From contig DASZOV010000140.1 in the NCBI GenBank assembly GCA_035550595.1, positions 8,033 through 72,032 on the forward strand: a stretch of DNA of 64,000 bases, read 5' to 3'. Below are positions 15,576 through 23,968 of the stretch, piece by piece. A program made the translations under genes and the position numbers. Below the pieces are notes generated by a model that worked only from the letters and a program-made list of their open reading frames with translations, did not search any database and had not been told where the DNA came from. Source of the DNA: CALFMR01 sp035550595 (GTDB taxonomy: Bacteria; Acidobacteriota; Vicinamibacteria; Vicinamibacterales; SCN-69-37). Position 1 is the stretch's first letter; each line of letters starts with the position of its first letter.

Positions 15576-18380
15576 TTATCGGCGCGCGCCGTCGAGGAGC
15601 GCCGCCTGTGCCGCCGCCAGCCGCGCCACGGGCACGCGGAACGGCGAGCAGCTCACGTAATTCAAGCCGACCCGATGGAAGAACTGCACCGACGCCGGAT
15701 CGCCGCCGTGCTCGCCGCAGATGCCGACCTTCAGGTCCGGCCGCGTGGCCCGGCCCTTCGCCGTGCCGATCTCGACGAGCTGGCCGACGCCCGTCTGGTC
15801 GATCGTCGCGAATGGATTGCGCGCGATGATCTCCAGCTCCGCGTACGGGCCGAGGAACGACCCCGCGTCGTCGCGCGACATGCCGAGGCCGGTCTGCGTG
15901 AGGTCGTTCGTGCCGAAGCTGAAGAACTCGGCCGACTGCGCGATTTCGTCCGCGGTGAGCGCGCCGCGCGGGATCTCGATCATCGTGCCGACCAGGTAGT
16001 TCAGCTTGACCTTCCGCTCGGCCTGCACCTCGCGCGCCGTGCGGTGCACGACCTCGAGCTGGAGATCGAGCTCGCGCTTGAAGCCGACGAGCGGAATCAT
16101 GATCTCGGGCCGCACCTTCGTCCCTTCCTTCTGGACGATCGCCGCGGCCTCGAAGATTGCGCGCGCCTGCATGGCCGAGATCTCGGGGTAGACGATCCCG
16201 AGACGGCAGCCGCGGAAGCCGAGCATCGGATTGAACTCGTGCAGCCCTTCGACGCGCGCGTGGATGCGCTCGACGGGCACGCCGATCTTCTTCGCGAGCT
16301 CGGCCTGCTGTTCCTTCGTGTGCGGCAGGAACTCGTGCAGCGGCGGATCGAGGAAGCGGATCGTCCCCGGCCGGCCGCCGAGCGCGCGGAAGATGCCGGC
16401 GAAGTCGTCCCGCTGGTACGGCAGGAGCTTGGCGAGCGCCGCCTGGCGCGCCTCGAGCGTTTCAGCGAGGATCATCTCGCGCATCGCGTCGATGCGGTCG
16501 CCCTCGAAGAACATGTGCTCGGTACGGCAAAGACCGATGCCGTTCGCGCCAAAGGCGATGGCGTTGGCCGTCTGCTCGGGCGTGTCGGCGTTCGTGCGCA
16601 CGTCGAGGCGCGTCGCCTGCGAACACCACTTCATGAGCTGCTGGAAGTGCTTGAACTTCTCGGTGCGCCGCGCGGCCTCGTCGCCGTTGAGCAGGCCCGC
16701 GATGATCTCGGACGGCGCGGTCTTCACCCGCCCGGCGTAGACCTTCCCCGCCGTGCCGTCGATCGACAGCCACTCGCCTTCCTTGAACGTCTGGCCGCCG
16801 GCCGACACGGTGCGCGCCTGGTAGTCGACCTCGACCGCCGCCGCGCCGCACACGCAGACCTTGCCCATCTGCCGCGCGACGAGCGCCGCGTGCGACGACA
16901 CGCCGCCGCGCGCCGTGAGGATGCCCTCGGCCGCGATCATGCCGCGCAGATCCTCGGGCGACGTCTCGAGCCGGACGAGCAGCACCTTCTCGCCCTTCTC
17001 GGCGGCAGCGACCGCGCGATCGGCGTTGAGATAGACCTGTCCCGACGCGGCACCGGGACCGGCCGGCAGGCCCGTCGCGATCGTCTTCGCGCGCGCAACG
17101 TCCGCCGCGTCGAACACGGGCGCGAGCAACTGATCGAGCTGGTCGGCGGGATTACGCAGCACGGCCGTCTTCCAGTCGATGAGCTTCTCTTTCTGCATGT
17201 CCATCGAGAACTTGAGCGCGGCCATCGCCGTGCGCTTGCCGTTGCGCGTCTGCAGCATGTAGACGACGCCGTTCTCGATCGTGAACTCGAAGTCCTGCAC
17301 GTCCTTGAAGTGCCGCTCGAGCGTCTGCCGGATGCGCTCCAGCTCGCGATACGCCTTCGGCATCTCCTGCTTCAACTGCGCGACCGGTTCCGGCGTGCGC
17401 ACGCCCGCGACGACGTCCTCGCCCTGCGCGTTGATGAGGAACTCGCCGTAGAACTCCTTCTCGCCGTTGGCCGGATTGCGCGTGAACGCGACACCCGATC
17501 CCGACTCGTTACCGGTGTTGCCGTAGACCATCGCCTGCACGTTGACGGCCGTGCCCCACTCGCTCGGGATGTTGTACTTGCGGCGATAGACGATCGCGCG
17601 GTCGTTCATCCACGACCCGAACACCGCGCCGACCGCGCCCATGAGCTGCTCCCACGGCGAATCGGGGAACGCCTTGCCGGCGCGCTCTTTGACGAGCGCC
17701 TTGAAGCGCGAGACGAGTTCTTTGAGATCGTCGACCGTGAGCCGCGTGTCCTCGATGTCCTCGTGATAGCGCTCGTGCTTCAGCGTGTGGATGATGGTCT
17801 CGAACGGCTCATGATCCTCGTCGGGCCGCTTCTGGACGCCGAGCACGACGTCGCCGTACATCTGCACGAAGCGGCGGTAACAGTCCCACGCGAAGCGCGG
17901 ATTGCTCGTCTTGGCGGCGAGCGCCTCGACCGTCTGATTGTTCAGGCCGAGGTTGAGGATCGTGTCCATCATGCCCGGCATCGAGTCGCGCGCGCCCGAT
18001 CGGACCGAGACGAGCAGCGGGTTCTTCAGATCGCCGAGCGCCTTGCCCGTCTGCCGTTCGATCGACGCGACGCCGGCCTTGACCTGCGCCTCGAGCGCCG
18101 ATGGATACGACCGGCCGTGTGCGTAGTAGTACGTGCACACCTCGGTCGTGATCGTGAACCCGGGCGGCACCGGCAGGCCGATGCGGCACATCTCGGCGAG
18201 GTTCGCTCCCTTGCCGCCGAGCAGCGGCTTCATCCCGCCGTGGCCGTCGGTCTTCTTGCCGAACCAGTAGACGTACTTCGCCGCTTTCGCGGCCGGTGTC
18301 TTCGCCGCCTTGGCGGCCTTTGCCGGACGCCGTGCCGACGATCGCTTCGCGCTGGACTGCCTCTTCGCCTGTTTCGCCAT
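15576..18380 (-). CDS. ppdK: Pyruvate, phosphate dikinase
   Basis: 934 residues. It interconverts pyruvate, ATP and phosphate with PEP, AMP and pyrophosphate in the cytoplasm. The ATP-grasp N-domain starts with YWFGKK and LLGGKGANLAEM. The swivelling domain carries the phosphorylated His in TARGGVSSHAALVARQMGK (near residue 497). The TIM-barrel C-domain ends with CGEHGGDPASVQFF and the YVSCSPFRVP motif. Unusually, the first 36 residues are a Lys/Ala/Arg-rich tail resembling histone H1 tails; no other start codon lies between it and the conserved domain. It closes the recO-glyQ-glyS operon, 8 bp after glyS. A PPDK regulatory protein gene is absent here. Confidence 0.96.
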   Translation of the reverse strand: MAKQAKRQSSAKRSSARRPAKAAKAAKTPAAKAAKYVYWFGKKTDGHGGMKPLLGGKGANLAEMCRIGLPVPPGFTITTEVCTYYYAHGRSYPSALEAQVKAGVASIERQTGKALGDLKNPLLVSVRSGARDSMPGMMDTILNLGLNNQTVEALAAKTSNPRFAWDCYRRFVQMYGDVVLGVQKRPDEDHEPFETIIHTLKHERYHEDIEDTRLTVDDLKELVSRFKALVKERAGKAFPDSPWEQLMGAVGAVFGSWMNDRAIVYRRKYNIPSEWGTAVNVQAMVYGNTGNESGSGVAFTRNPANGEKEFYGEFLINAQGEDVVAGVRTPEPVAQLKQEMPKAYRELERIRQTLERHFKDVQDFEFTIENGVVYMLQTRNGKRTAMAALKFSMDMQKEKLIDWKTAVLRNPADQLDQLLAPVFDAADVARAKTIATGLPAGPGAASGQVYLNADRAVAAAEKGEKVLLVRLETSPEDLRGMIAAEGILTARGGVSSHAALVARQMGKVCVCGAAAVEVDYQARTVSAGGQTFKEGEWLSIDGTAGKVYAGRVKTAPSEIIAGLLNGDEAARRTEKFKHFQQLMKWCSQATRLDVRTNADTPEQTANAIAFGANGIGLCRTEHMFFEGDRIDAMREMILAETLEARQAALAKLLPYQRDDFAGIFRALGGRPGTIRFLDPPLHEFLPHTKEQQAELAKKIGVPVERIHARVEGLHEFNPMLGFRGCRLGIVYPEISAMQARAIFEAAAIVQKEGTKVRPEIMIPLVGFKRELDLQLEVVHRTAREVQAERKVKLNYLVGTMIEIPRGALTADEIAQSAEFFSFGTNDLTQTGLGMSRDDAGSFLGPYAELEIIARNPFATIDQTGVGQLVEIGTAKGRATRPDLKVGICGEHGGDPASVQFFHRVGLNYVSCSPFRVPVARLAAAQAALLDGARR

Positions 18381-18388
18381 CTGTCTCT

Positions 18389-20593
18389 CTACTCCGATGC
18401 CACGATTTCCGAAATGTCGCCCAGTTGCAGGATGACCCGTTCCAACCGCTTCATGAGGCGCAGCCGCGCCTCGCGTAGTGCGAGGTCGTCGCTCATGACG
18501 AAGACCTCGTCGAAGAACCGCGCCACGACCGGCTCGAACCCGGCCGCCGCCTCGTAAGCCGCGTCGAAGCCGCGCCCATCCGCTACTGCGCGGTCGATGA
18601 CCGGCTGGCGGCGTTCGATCTCGTCGAAGAGCGCGATCTCGGCCGGCTCGGTGAGCGCCGCGCGCAGGTCGGACGCGCCGGCCGGTTCCTCCGCGAGCTC
18701 ACGCGCGATGTTGCGCACGCGCTTGAACGCCGTCGCCAGTTGCTGGAACGACGGCGACTTCGCCAGCGCGGCGAGTGCGGCCAGGTTGGCCGCCGCGTCC
18801 GCCACGCGGACTTCCGTGCGTCCGGCGAGCACGCTGCGCGCGTTGCGCCGATCGGCGCCGCGCGCCTCGAGCACGTACTGCAGCCGCTCGGTCAGGAATG
18901 CCTCGAGCTCCGGAGCCGCGTCGGCCGACGACGCTTCGGCGAATGCACGCGCGACGAGCGTCCCGATGGCCGGCCGCACGGACACACCGGTGAGCGGCTC
19001 GGCGTCGATGAGGATGCGCAAGACACCGTGCGCCGCGCGGCGCAAGCCGTACGGGTCACGCGATCCCGTCGGCCGCTCGCCAATCGAGAAGAGCTCGGCG
19101 AGCGTGTCGAGCTTGTCAGCGAGCGCGAGCGACGCCCACGTCACGCGCGCGGCCCCGAGCACCTCGGACCGTGGCGCAGCGTCGGCTTCGACGGCTGTCG
19201 GCAGATAGTGGTAGGCAATCGCCTTCCACACGGCCTCTGGCTCGCCGGCCTCGCGCGCGTAGATGCCGCCCATCGTGCCCTGCAGTTCGGTGAGCTCGCG
19301 CACCATGTCGGTCGCGAGATCCGCCTTCGACAACCGCGCCGCGCGCGCCGCCGCTGCGGCCTCACCGGGCCGTTCGAAGATTTCCGTCGCGATCCACGCC
19401 GCGAGCCGCTCGATGCGCGCCGTCTTGTCCGCGTACGACCCGAGCTTCTGATGGAACGACAGCGTCTCGAGCCGCGGCAGCCGCGCTTCGAGTCCCGCCT
19501 GCCGGTCCGCGTCCCAGAAGAACCGCGCATCGCGCAGCCGCGCCGTGACCACGCGCTCCGCGTTGGTCGCAATGGCACGCTCGTGTGTCGTCTGCGTGTT
19601 GGTCACCGCGAGGAACGCGGGCATGAGCGCGCCGGCGGGCGATTGCACCGGGAAGAAATGCTGATGATGAATGAGCGTCGTCGTCAGCACTTCCTCGGGA
19701 AGCGAGAGGAACTCCGCGCTGAACGCGCCAGCCACGACCGCCGGGAACTCGACGAGGTCGGGCACTTCCTCGAGCAGCGCCTCGGCCTGCGGATGCTGCT
19801 GCAGAACGGCGCGGCCGCCGATCTTGCGCGCCTGCGCCTCGAGCTCGCGCAGGATGCGGTCCTTCCGCTCGATGCGCGAGAGGACGACGAAGTTCTCCGC
19901 GAGCTTCTTGCGGTACTCGTCGAAGCTGCGGACCTTGATGGCGCGCCCGGCGCGGCCGCTCGTCGCGAGGAACCGATGGCCGTAGGTCACCGCGCCCGAC
20001 GTCACGTCCTGCACGCGCGGGCTCGACGCGTTCGCCTGCCGCGCGATCGTGAACGGCACCACGCGTCCGCCGTAGAGGAAGAGCAGCCAGCGGATGGGTC
20101 GGCCGAAGACGAGCTCGCCCTTGCCGTCCTCGAGCTGCGCGTCCCAGTGCATGTGCTTGGGGAACGTCAGGTCGCGCAGGACCTTCGTCAGCACGTCGGG
20201 CAGCGCGTCGACCGTGGCGCGACCGCGTAGATGCCGCGTATAGGACAGATATTTCCCGCGCGGTGTGTCGATCTGCACGAGCGCGTCGAAGTCCGCGCCG
20301 AGCTTGCGCGCGAAGCCGAGTCCCGCTGGCGTCGGATGGCCTTCGGCGTCGAATGCCGCGCTCACCGGTGGTCCGGTGATGGTTTCGTCGCGATCTTCCT
20401 GTCGATCGACGAGCTCGGGGACGCACGCCGCGAGCCGCCTCGGCGTCGCGTGCGACTCGATGGCGACTTTCGTCGGAAGCCCGGCTTCGGTCAGCCGCGT
20501 ATGGAGACGGGCGGTGAGCTCGGTCGTGAGCGGCGGCAGCCAGGAGGCCGGCAGCTCTTCGACGCCGAGTTCGAGGAGCAGTTCACGATCCAT
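18389..20593 (-). CDS. glyS: Glycine--tRNA ligase beta subunit
   Basis: 734 residues, slightly longer than typical GlyS. It starts MDRELLLELGVEELPASWL, the normal GlyS N-terminus, and contains FPKHMHW and the HD-like LIHHQHFFPVQ region, with a C-terminal DALR-like anticodon-binding part. With GlyQ it forms the alpha2beta2 enzyme that charges tRNA-Gly. Its ATG lies inside the 3' end of glyQ (11-bp overlap), indicating translational coupling. Confidence 0.97.
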   Translation of the reverse strand: MDRELLLELGVEELPASWLPPLTTELTARLHTRLTEAGLPTKVAIESHATPRRLAACVPELVDRQEDRDETITGPPVSAAFDAEGHPTPAGLGFARKLGADFDALVQIDTPRGKYLSYTRHLRGRATVDALPDVLTKVLRDLTFPKHMHWDAQLEDGKGELVFGRPIRWLLFLYGGRVVPFTIARQANASSPRVQDVTSGAVTYGHRFLATSGRAGRAIKVRSFDEYRKKLAENFVVLSRIERKDRILRELEAQARKIGGRAVLQQHPQAEALLEEVPDLVEFPAVVAGAFSAEFLSLPEEVLTTTLIHHQHFFPVQSPAGALMPAFLAVTNTQTTHERAIATNAERVVTARLRDARFFWDADRQAGLEARLPRLETLSFHQKLGSYADKTARIERLAAWIATEIFERPGEAAAAARAARLSKADLATDMVRELTELQGTMGGIYAREAGEPEAVWKAIAYHYLPTAVEADAAPRSEVLGAARVTWASLALADKLDTLAELFSIGERPTGSRDPYGLRRAAHGVLRILIDAEPLTGVSVRPAIGTLVARAFAEASSADAAPELEAFLTERLQYVLEARGADRRNARSVLAGRTEVRVADAAANLAALAALAKSPSFQQLATAFKRVRNIARELAEEPAGASDLRAALTEPAEIALFDEIERRQPVIDRAVADGRGFDAAYEAAAGFEPVVARFFDEVFVMSDDLALREARLRLMKRLERVILQLGDISEIVASE

Positions 20594-21467
20594 GGACGGC
20601 TCCTTCGGCGGGCTGCGTCTCGACCCAGCGATTCGCGATCGCGACGGCGAGCTGCCGGACGCGCAAGATGTAGGCCGTGCGCTCGGTCACGCCGATGCTG
20701 TTGCTCGCGTCGAGCACGTTGAACAGGTGCGAACACTTCAGGCAGTAGTCGAGCGCGGGCAACACCAGGTCGGACGCGATGAGCGCGCGCGCGAAATCGT
20801 AGTTGCGATTGAACATCTCACGGTGGAACTCGGCGAACTGCCCGTCGGGCAGATTCACCTGACCGAAGGCGTACTTGGACTGCTCGATCTCGTCGCGCAG
20901 CCGCACGTCGCGATAGGGCACGCCGGGCGCCCACTGCAGGTCGTAGACGTTGTCGACGCCCTGGAGCGCCATGGCGAATCGCTCGAGTCCGTAGGTCAGC
21001 TCGACCGAAATCGGCGACAGGTCCAGACCACCGGCCTGCTGGAAGTAGGTGAACTGCGTGATCTCGAGGCCGTCGTAAAGCACCTGCCAGCCGATGCCCC
21101 AGGCGCCGAGCGTCGGCGATTCCCAGTTGTCCTCTTCGAACCGGACGTCGTGCGCGCGCAGGTCGATGCCGCACGCCTCGAGACTCTGCAGATACAAATC
21201 CTGCACGTCGTCGGGCGCCGGCTTGAGAATGACCTGGAACTGATGGTGCTTGAACAGGCGATTCGGGTTCTCGCCGAACCGGCCATCGGCCGGCCGGCGC
21301 GACGGCTGCACGTAGGCGACGTTCCAGGGCTGCGATCCGAGCACCCGCAGGAACGTCTCGGGGTGCATCGTGCCCGCGCCCATCTCGATGTCGAGCGGCT
21401 GCTGCACGAGGCAGCCCTGCGCCGCCCAGTAATCCGACAGTTTGAAGATCAGGTCCTGAAGCGTCAC
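20583..21467 (-). CDS. glyQ: Glycine--tRNA ligase alpha subunit
   Basis: 294 residues, the catalytic subunit of the tetrameric bacterial glycyl-tRNA synthetase. It has TLQDLIFKLSDYWAAQGC and the very conserved QPLDIEMGAGTMHPETFLR and WNVAYVQPSRRP motifs. I choose the GTG at 21467, which overlaps the recO TGA as GTGA and yields the canonical N-terminus; longer in-frame readings run into recO. Confidence 0.97.
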   Translation of the reverse strand: MTLQDLIFKLSDYWAAQGCLVQQPLDIEMGAGTMHPETFLRVLGSQPWNVAYVQPSRRPADGRFGENPNRLFKHHQFQVILKPAPDDVQDLYLQSLEACGIDLRAHDVRFEEDNWESPTLGAWGIGWQVLYDGLEITQFTYFQQAGGLDLSPISVELTYGLERFAMALQGVDNVYDLQWAPGVPYRDVRLRDEIEQSKYAFGQVNLPDGQFAEFHREMFNRNYDFARALIASDLVLPALDYCLKCSHLFNVLDASNSIGVTERTAYILRVRQLAVAIANRWVETQPAEGAVHGS

Positions 21468-22231
21468 GTTGCCGGTCTCAACTCCCTCACGACTCGCGCC
21501 GAGCGCAGTTCCTTGTCCAGGTGCAGGGCCATCAGCGCATGATGCGCCTGCTCGATCTCGCGGAGCGGCCCCGCGTCCACGACCGCCGCGGCCGCGTCGA
21601 CCGGCGTCAGCCGGCCCGACGTCCGCAGGAACCCCACGGCCTCGGCCGAGAGCTTCAAGCCGCCCGCCGAGCAGTTCCGGCACACGTAGACGCGATCCGC
21701 GACGACGAATGCCGCCCCAGCCCCGAACGTATCGCGCCCGCAGCGCGGACAGCGATCGATCGCCGGGTAGACGCCTTCGAGCCGCAGGAGCCAGTACTCG
21801 AAGTACCGCGCCAGCGCATCGACCGACTGCGCGCCGACGAGCGCCCCGGCGACGGCCGCGCCCAAGCGGAACAGCCGCTCGTTCGGCGCATTCTCCGGCG
21901 CCCACTCGTCGACGAGCTCGGCGAAGTACGCCGCGTGCCCGAGACGATGCGCGCCATCAGGGTCCGGGGTTGCCGATCCCGATCCGAAGGGCATCTGGCT
22001 CGGCTCGACCCGGTCGAGGCGCACCAGATCGCGGTGCTCGCGCTCGACGTAGGTGGCGCGCCCGCGCGTCAGCGGCTCGAGCGCGGCCCCGAACCGCCGG
22101 CGCGACCGGCTGGCGTTCTTGGCCACCCCCCGCTTCTTGCCGCGATCCTCGGTCAGGAACACGACGATGCGGTCCGCTTCGCCGTACCGATAGGTGCGAA
22201 GCACGAGCGCATCGGCGGAATAGACGTGCAT
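21464..22231 (-). CDS. recO: DNA repair protein RecO
   Basis: 255 residues. The N-terminal OB-fold starts with the usual DALVLRTYRYGEADRIV, and a helical domain with a four-Cys zinc motif follows (CPRCG near residue 162 and CRNC about 25 residues later). RecO loads RecA onto SSB-coated gaps with RecR/RecF. It is the first gene of the recO-glyQ-glyS-ppdK operon. A TATGAT hexamer about 52 nt upstream (22283-22288, minus strand) could be its -10 box. Confidence 0.93.
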   Translation of the reverse strand: MHVYSADALVLRTYRYGEADRIVVFLTEDRGKKRGVAKNASRSRRRFGAALEPLTRGRATYVEREHRDLVRLDRVEPSQMPFGSGSATPDPDGAHRLGHAAYFAELVDEWAPENAPNERLFRLGAAVAGALVGAQSVDALARYFEYWLLRLEGVYPAIDRCPRCGRDTFGAGAAFVVADRVYVCRNCSAGGLKLSAEAVGFLRTSGRLTPVDAAAAVVDAGPLREIEQAHHALMALHLDKELRSARVVRELRPAT

Positions 22232-22282
22232 CGGGGCAATGGCGCGCTACACGAGCGCCGACAACTGGCGCGCAACTTGCCC

Positions 22283-22288
22283 ATCATA
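22283..22288 (-). promoter_or_regulatory. Candidate -10 box for recO
   Basis: TATGAT on the minus strand, 52 nt before the recO ATG, in the 90-bp gap between mgtE and recO. No convincing -35 at the right spacing. Confidence 0.3.
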
Positions 22289-22321
22289 CTCGACAAGCGA
22301 CGTTAGAGATATGAGGGCCCC

Positions 22322-23698
22322 TCACCCCTGCGCCAGGAAGCGGATGAAGATCGTCGCGAGGCCGAGGAACGAGAGGAAGCCGAAGACGTCGGTGAACGTC
22401 GTGATGAAGACGGACGAGGCGAGCGCGGGGTCGATCTTCAGCACGCGCAGACCGAGCGGGATGAGCGTGCCGGCGATGGCGGCGACGAACATGTTGATGA
22501 CCATGGCGGCCATCAGGATGAGCCCGAGCGGCCAGTCGCCGCGCGTGACGACCCAGACGAGCACCGCGCCGACGAGCCCAATCGCCACGCCATTGCCCAG
22601 ACCGACGAGTCCTTCCTTGATCAACGCGTGCCGGGCGTTGCTCCACGTGAGCTCGCCGAGCGCGATGCCGCGCACGACGACGGCCAGCGTCTGCGTGGCC
22701 GCATTGCCGCCCATGCCCGCGACGACCGGCATGAACACCGCGAGCGCCACGACGCGATCGATCGTGTGCGAGAACAGTCCGACGACCGACGCCGCGATGA
22801 ACGCCGTGATCAGGTTCACGAGCAGCCACGGCAGACGCCTCCGCAGCGACTCCTTCGGTGGCGTCAGAATGCCATCGTCGCGCGAGACGCCGGCCAGCCG
22901 ATAGACGTCCTCGGTCGCCTCGTCCTTGATGACGTCGATCACGTCGTCGACCGTGATGGATCCGACGAGCTTGTTCTCCGCGTCGACGACCGGAATGGCC
23001 AGCAGGTTGTAGGACGCGACCTGCCGCGCGACTTCTTCCTGGTCGGTGTCGACCCGCGCGCTGTAGATGTCCGACGTCATGATCCGCTTGAGCGGCGTCT
23101 CGGGCGGCACGAGCAGCAGCCGCCGCAGCGAGACGACGCCCACCAGGTGCCGGCGCTCGTCGACGACGTAGAGGTAGAAGACCATCTCGACGTCGCGCGC
23201 GGTCTGGAGCGCGGTGATCGCTTCGCCAGCGGTGAGATCCTCGGACAGGGCGAAGACGTTCGGATTCATCAACCGGCCGGCCGTCTGCTCCTCGTACTCG
23301 AGTAGCTCGGTCACGCCGCCGCCCGGCTTGGGGCGGATGAGCTCGAGGACCGCGGCCGAGAGTTCTTCCGGCAGTTGATCGACGAGCGCGGCCGCATCGT
23401 CGGACGCGATTTCCTGCGAGAGGCGCGCGATGTCCTCCGCCGATCGCAGCGCGAGGAGCTCGCTGCCCTTCTCCGGCCCGAGCTCGCTCAGGGCCTCCAT
23501 GGCGAGCCGGCCGTTGCGTTCGACGAGGATGTTGAAGGCCGCGTGCCGTTCGCGATCGGGAAGCTCGGCGAAGATCTGGGCGAGGTCGGCAGGGTGCTGC
23601 TTCTGGAGCAGATTCAGCAGGTTCGGCGTCGCCCCCATGCGGAGCAGACGCCGGACGGACTCCAGGATGAGATCGTTTCTGTGCTGCTGCGCCGCCAT
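22322..23698 (-). CDS. mgtE: MgtE-family magnesium transporter
   Basis: 458 residues. The layout is that of MgtE: an MgtE-N helical superhelix (about 15-130), a pair of CBS domains (about 130-255, containing LVGVVSLRRLLL and LVGSITVDDVIDVI), a connecting helix, and five transmembrane helices (about 285-450) with the conserved MPVVAGMGGNAATQTL pore region. It is a Mg2+-gated channel: the CBS domains close the pore when cytoplasmic Mg2+ is high. A candidate promoter lies just upstream. Confidence 0.96.
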   Translation of the reverse strand: MAAQQHRNDLILESVRRLLRMGATPNLLNLLQKQHPADLAQIFAELPDRERHAAFNILVERNGRLAMEALSELGPEKGSELLALRSAEDIARLSQEIASDDAAALVDQLPEELSAAVLELIRPKPGGGVTELLEYEEQTAGRLMNPNVFALSEDLTAGEAITALQTARDVEMVFYLYVVDERRHLVGVVSLRRLLLVPPETPLKRIMTSDIYSARVDTDQEEVARQVASYNLLAIPVVDAENKLVGSITVDDVIDVIKDEATEDVYRLAGVSRDDGILTPPKESLRRRLPWLLVNLITAFIAASVVGLFSHTIDRVVALAVFMPVVAGMGGNAATQTLAVVVRGIALGELTWSNARHALIKEGLVGLGNGVAIGLVGAVLVWVVTRGDWPLGLILMAAMVINMFVAAIAGTLIPLGLRVLKIDPALASSVFITTFTDVFGFLSFLGLATIFIRFLAQG

Positions 23699-23719
23699 GA
23701 TCGTCGCTGTCCGACGGTC

Positions 23720-23725
23720 ATTGTA
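23720..23725 (-). promoter_or_regulatory. Candidate -10 box for mgtE
   Basis: TACAAT on the minus strand, preceded by GACGA, 21 nt before the mgtE ATG. This would give a leader of about 14-15 nt, without a visible ribosome binding site. Confidence 0.4.
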
Positions 23726-23767
23726 TCGTCAGGGCCTCGCGCGACCAGAGCCTCGCGAGGCCTCGGC

Positions 23768-23890
23768 GTCATCTTTTTTTTGCAGTTGCGTCGGGGCGGT
23801 CTTTCTTTTTTTGCAGTTCGTTGGGGCCCCACCCCCAACGCTACGCGCTTCGGCACCCTCGCTCCGCTCGGGGCCTCGCGGTGTCATCTT
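23768..23890. repeat. GGGGCCCCAC hairpin element, copy 2
   Basis: Lies 3' of the debranching-enzyme gene and 5' of mgtE. It is flanked by GTCATCTT at both ends. The hairpin at 23819-23840 has stem CGTTGGGG/CCCCAACG and loop CCCCAC. Two T-rich tracts (near 23772 and 23804) sit in the 5' half. Confidence 0.75.
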
Positions 23891-23897
23891 CTTCAAC

Positions 23898-23951
23898 GGA
23901 AGGCGCGCCGCAGGCGCCTCCTGCCTTCGAAGTTCACAGTTCGAAGTTGAC
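23898..23951. repeat. TTCGAA / GGCGCC unit, single copy
   Basis: Directly 3' of the debranching-enzyme stop, reading on the minus strand GTCAACTTCGAACTG, then AGGAGGCGCCTGCGGCGCG. It matches the minus-strand arm at 1375-1439 over the hairpin and is joined to the GGGGCCCC element at 23768-23890. Confidence 0.65.
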
Positions 23952-23968
23952 AGGCGCGCGCACGTCTC

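Noticed and set aside
15306..18557. A 1083-codon open frame on the plus strand opposite ppdK
   Set aside because: Shadow of ppdK and corA; no motifs, and composition is typical of an antisense frame.
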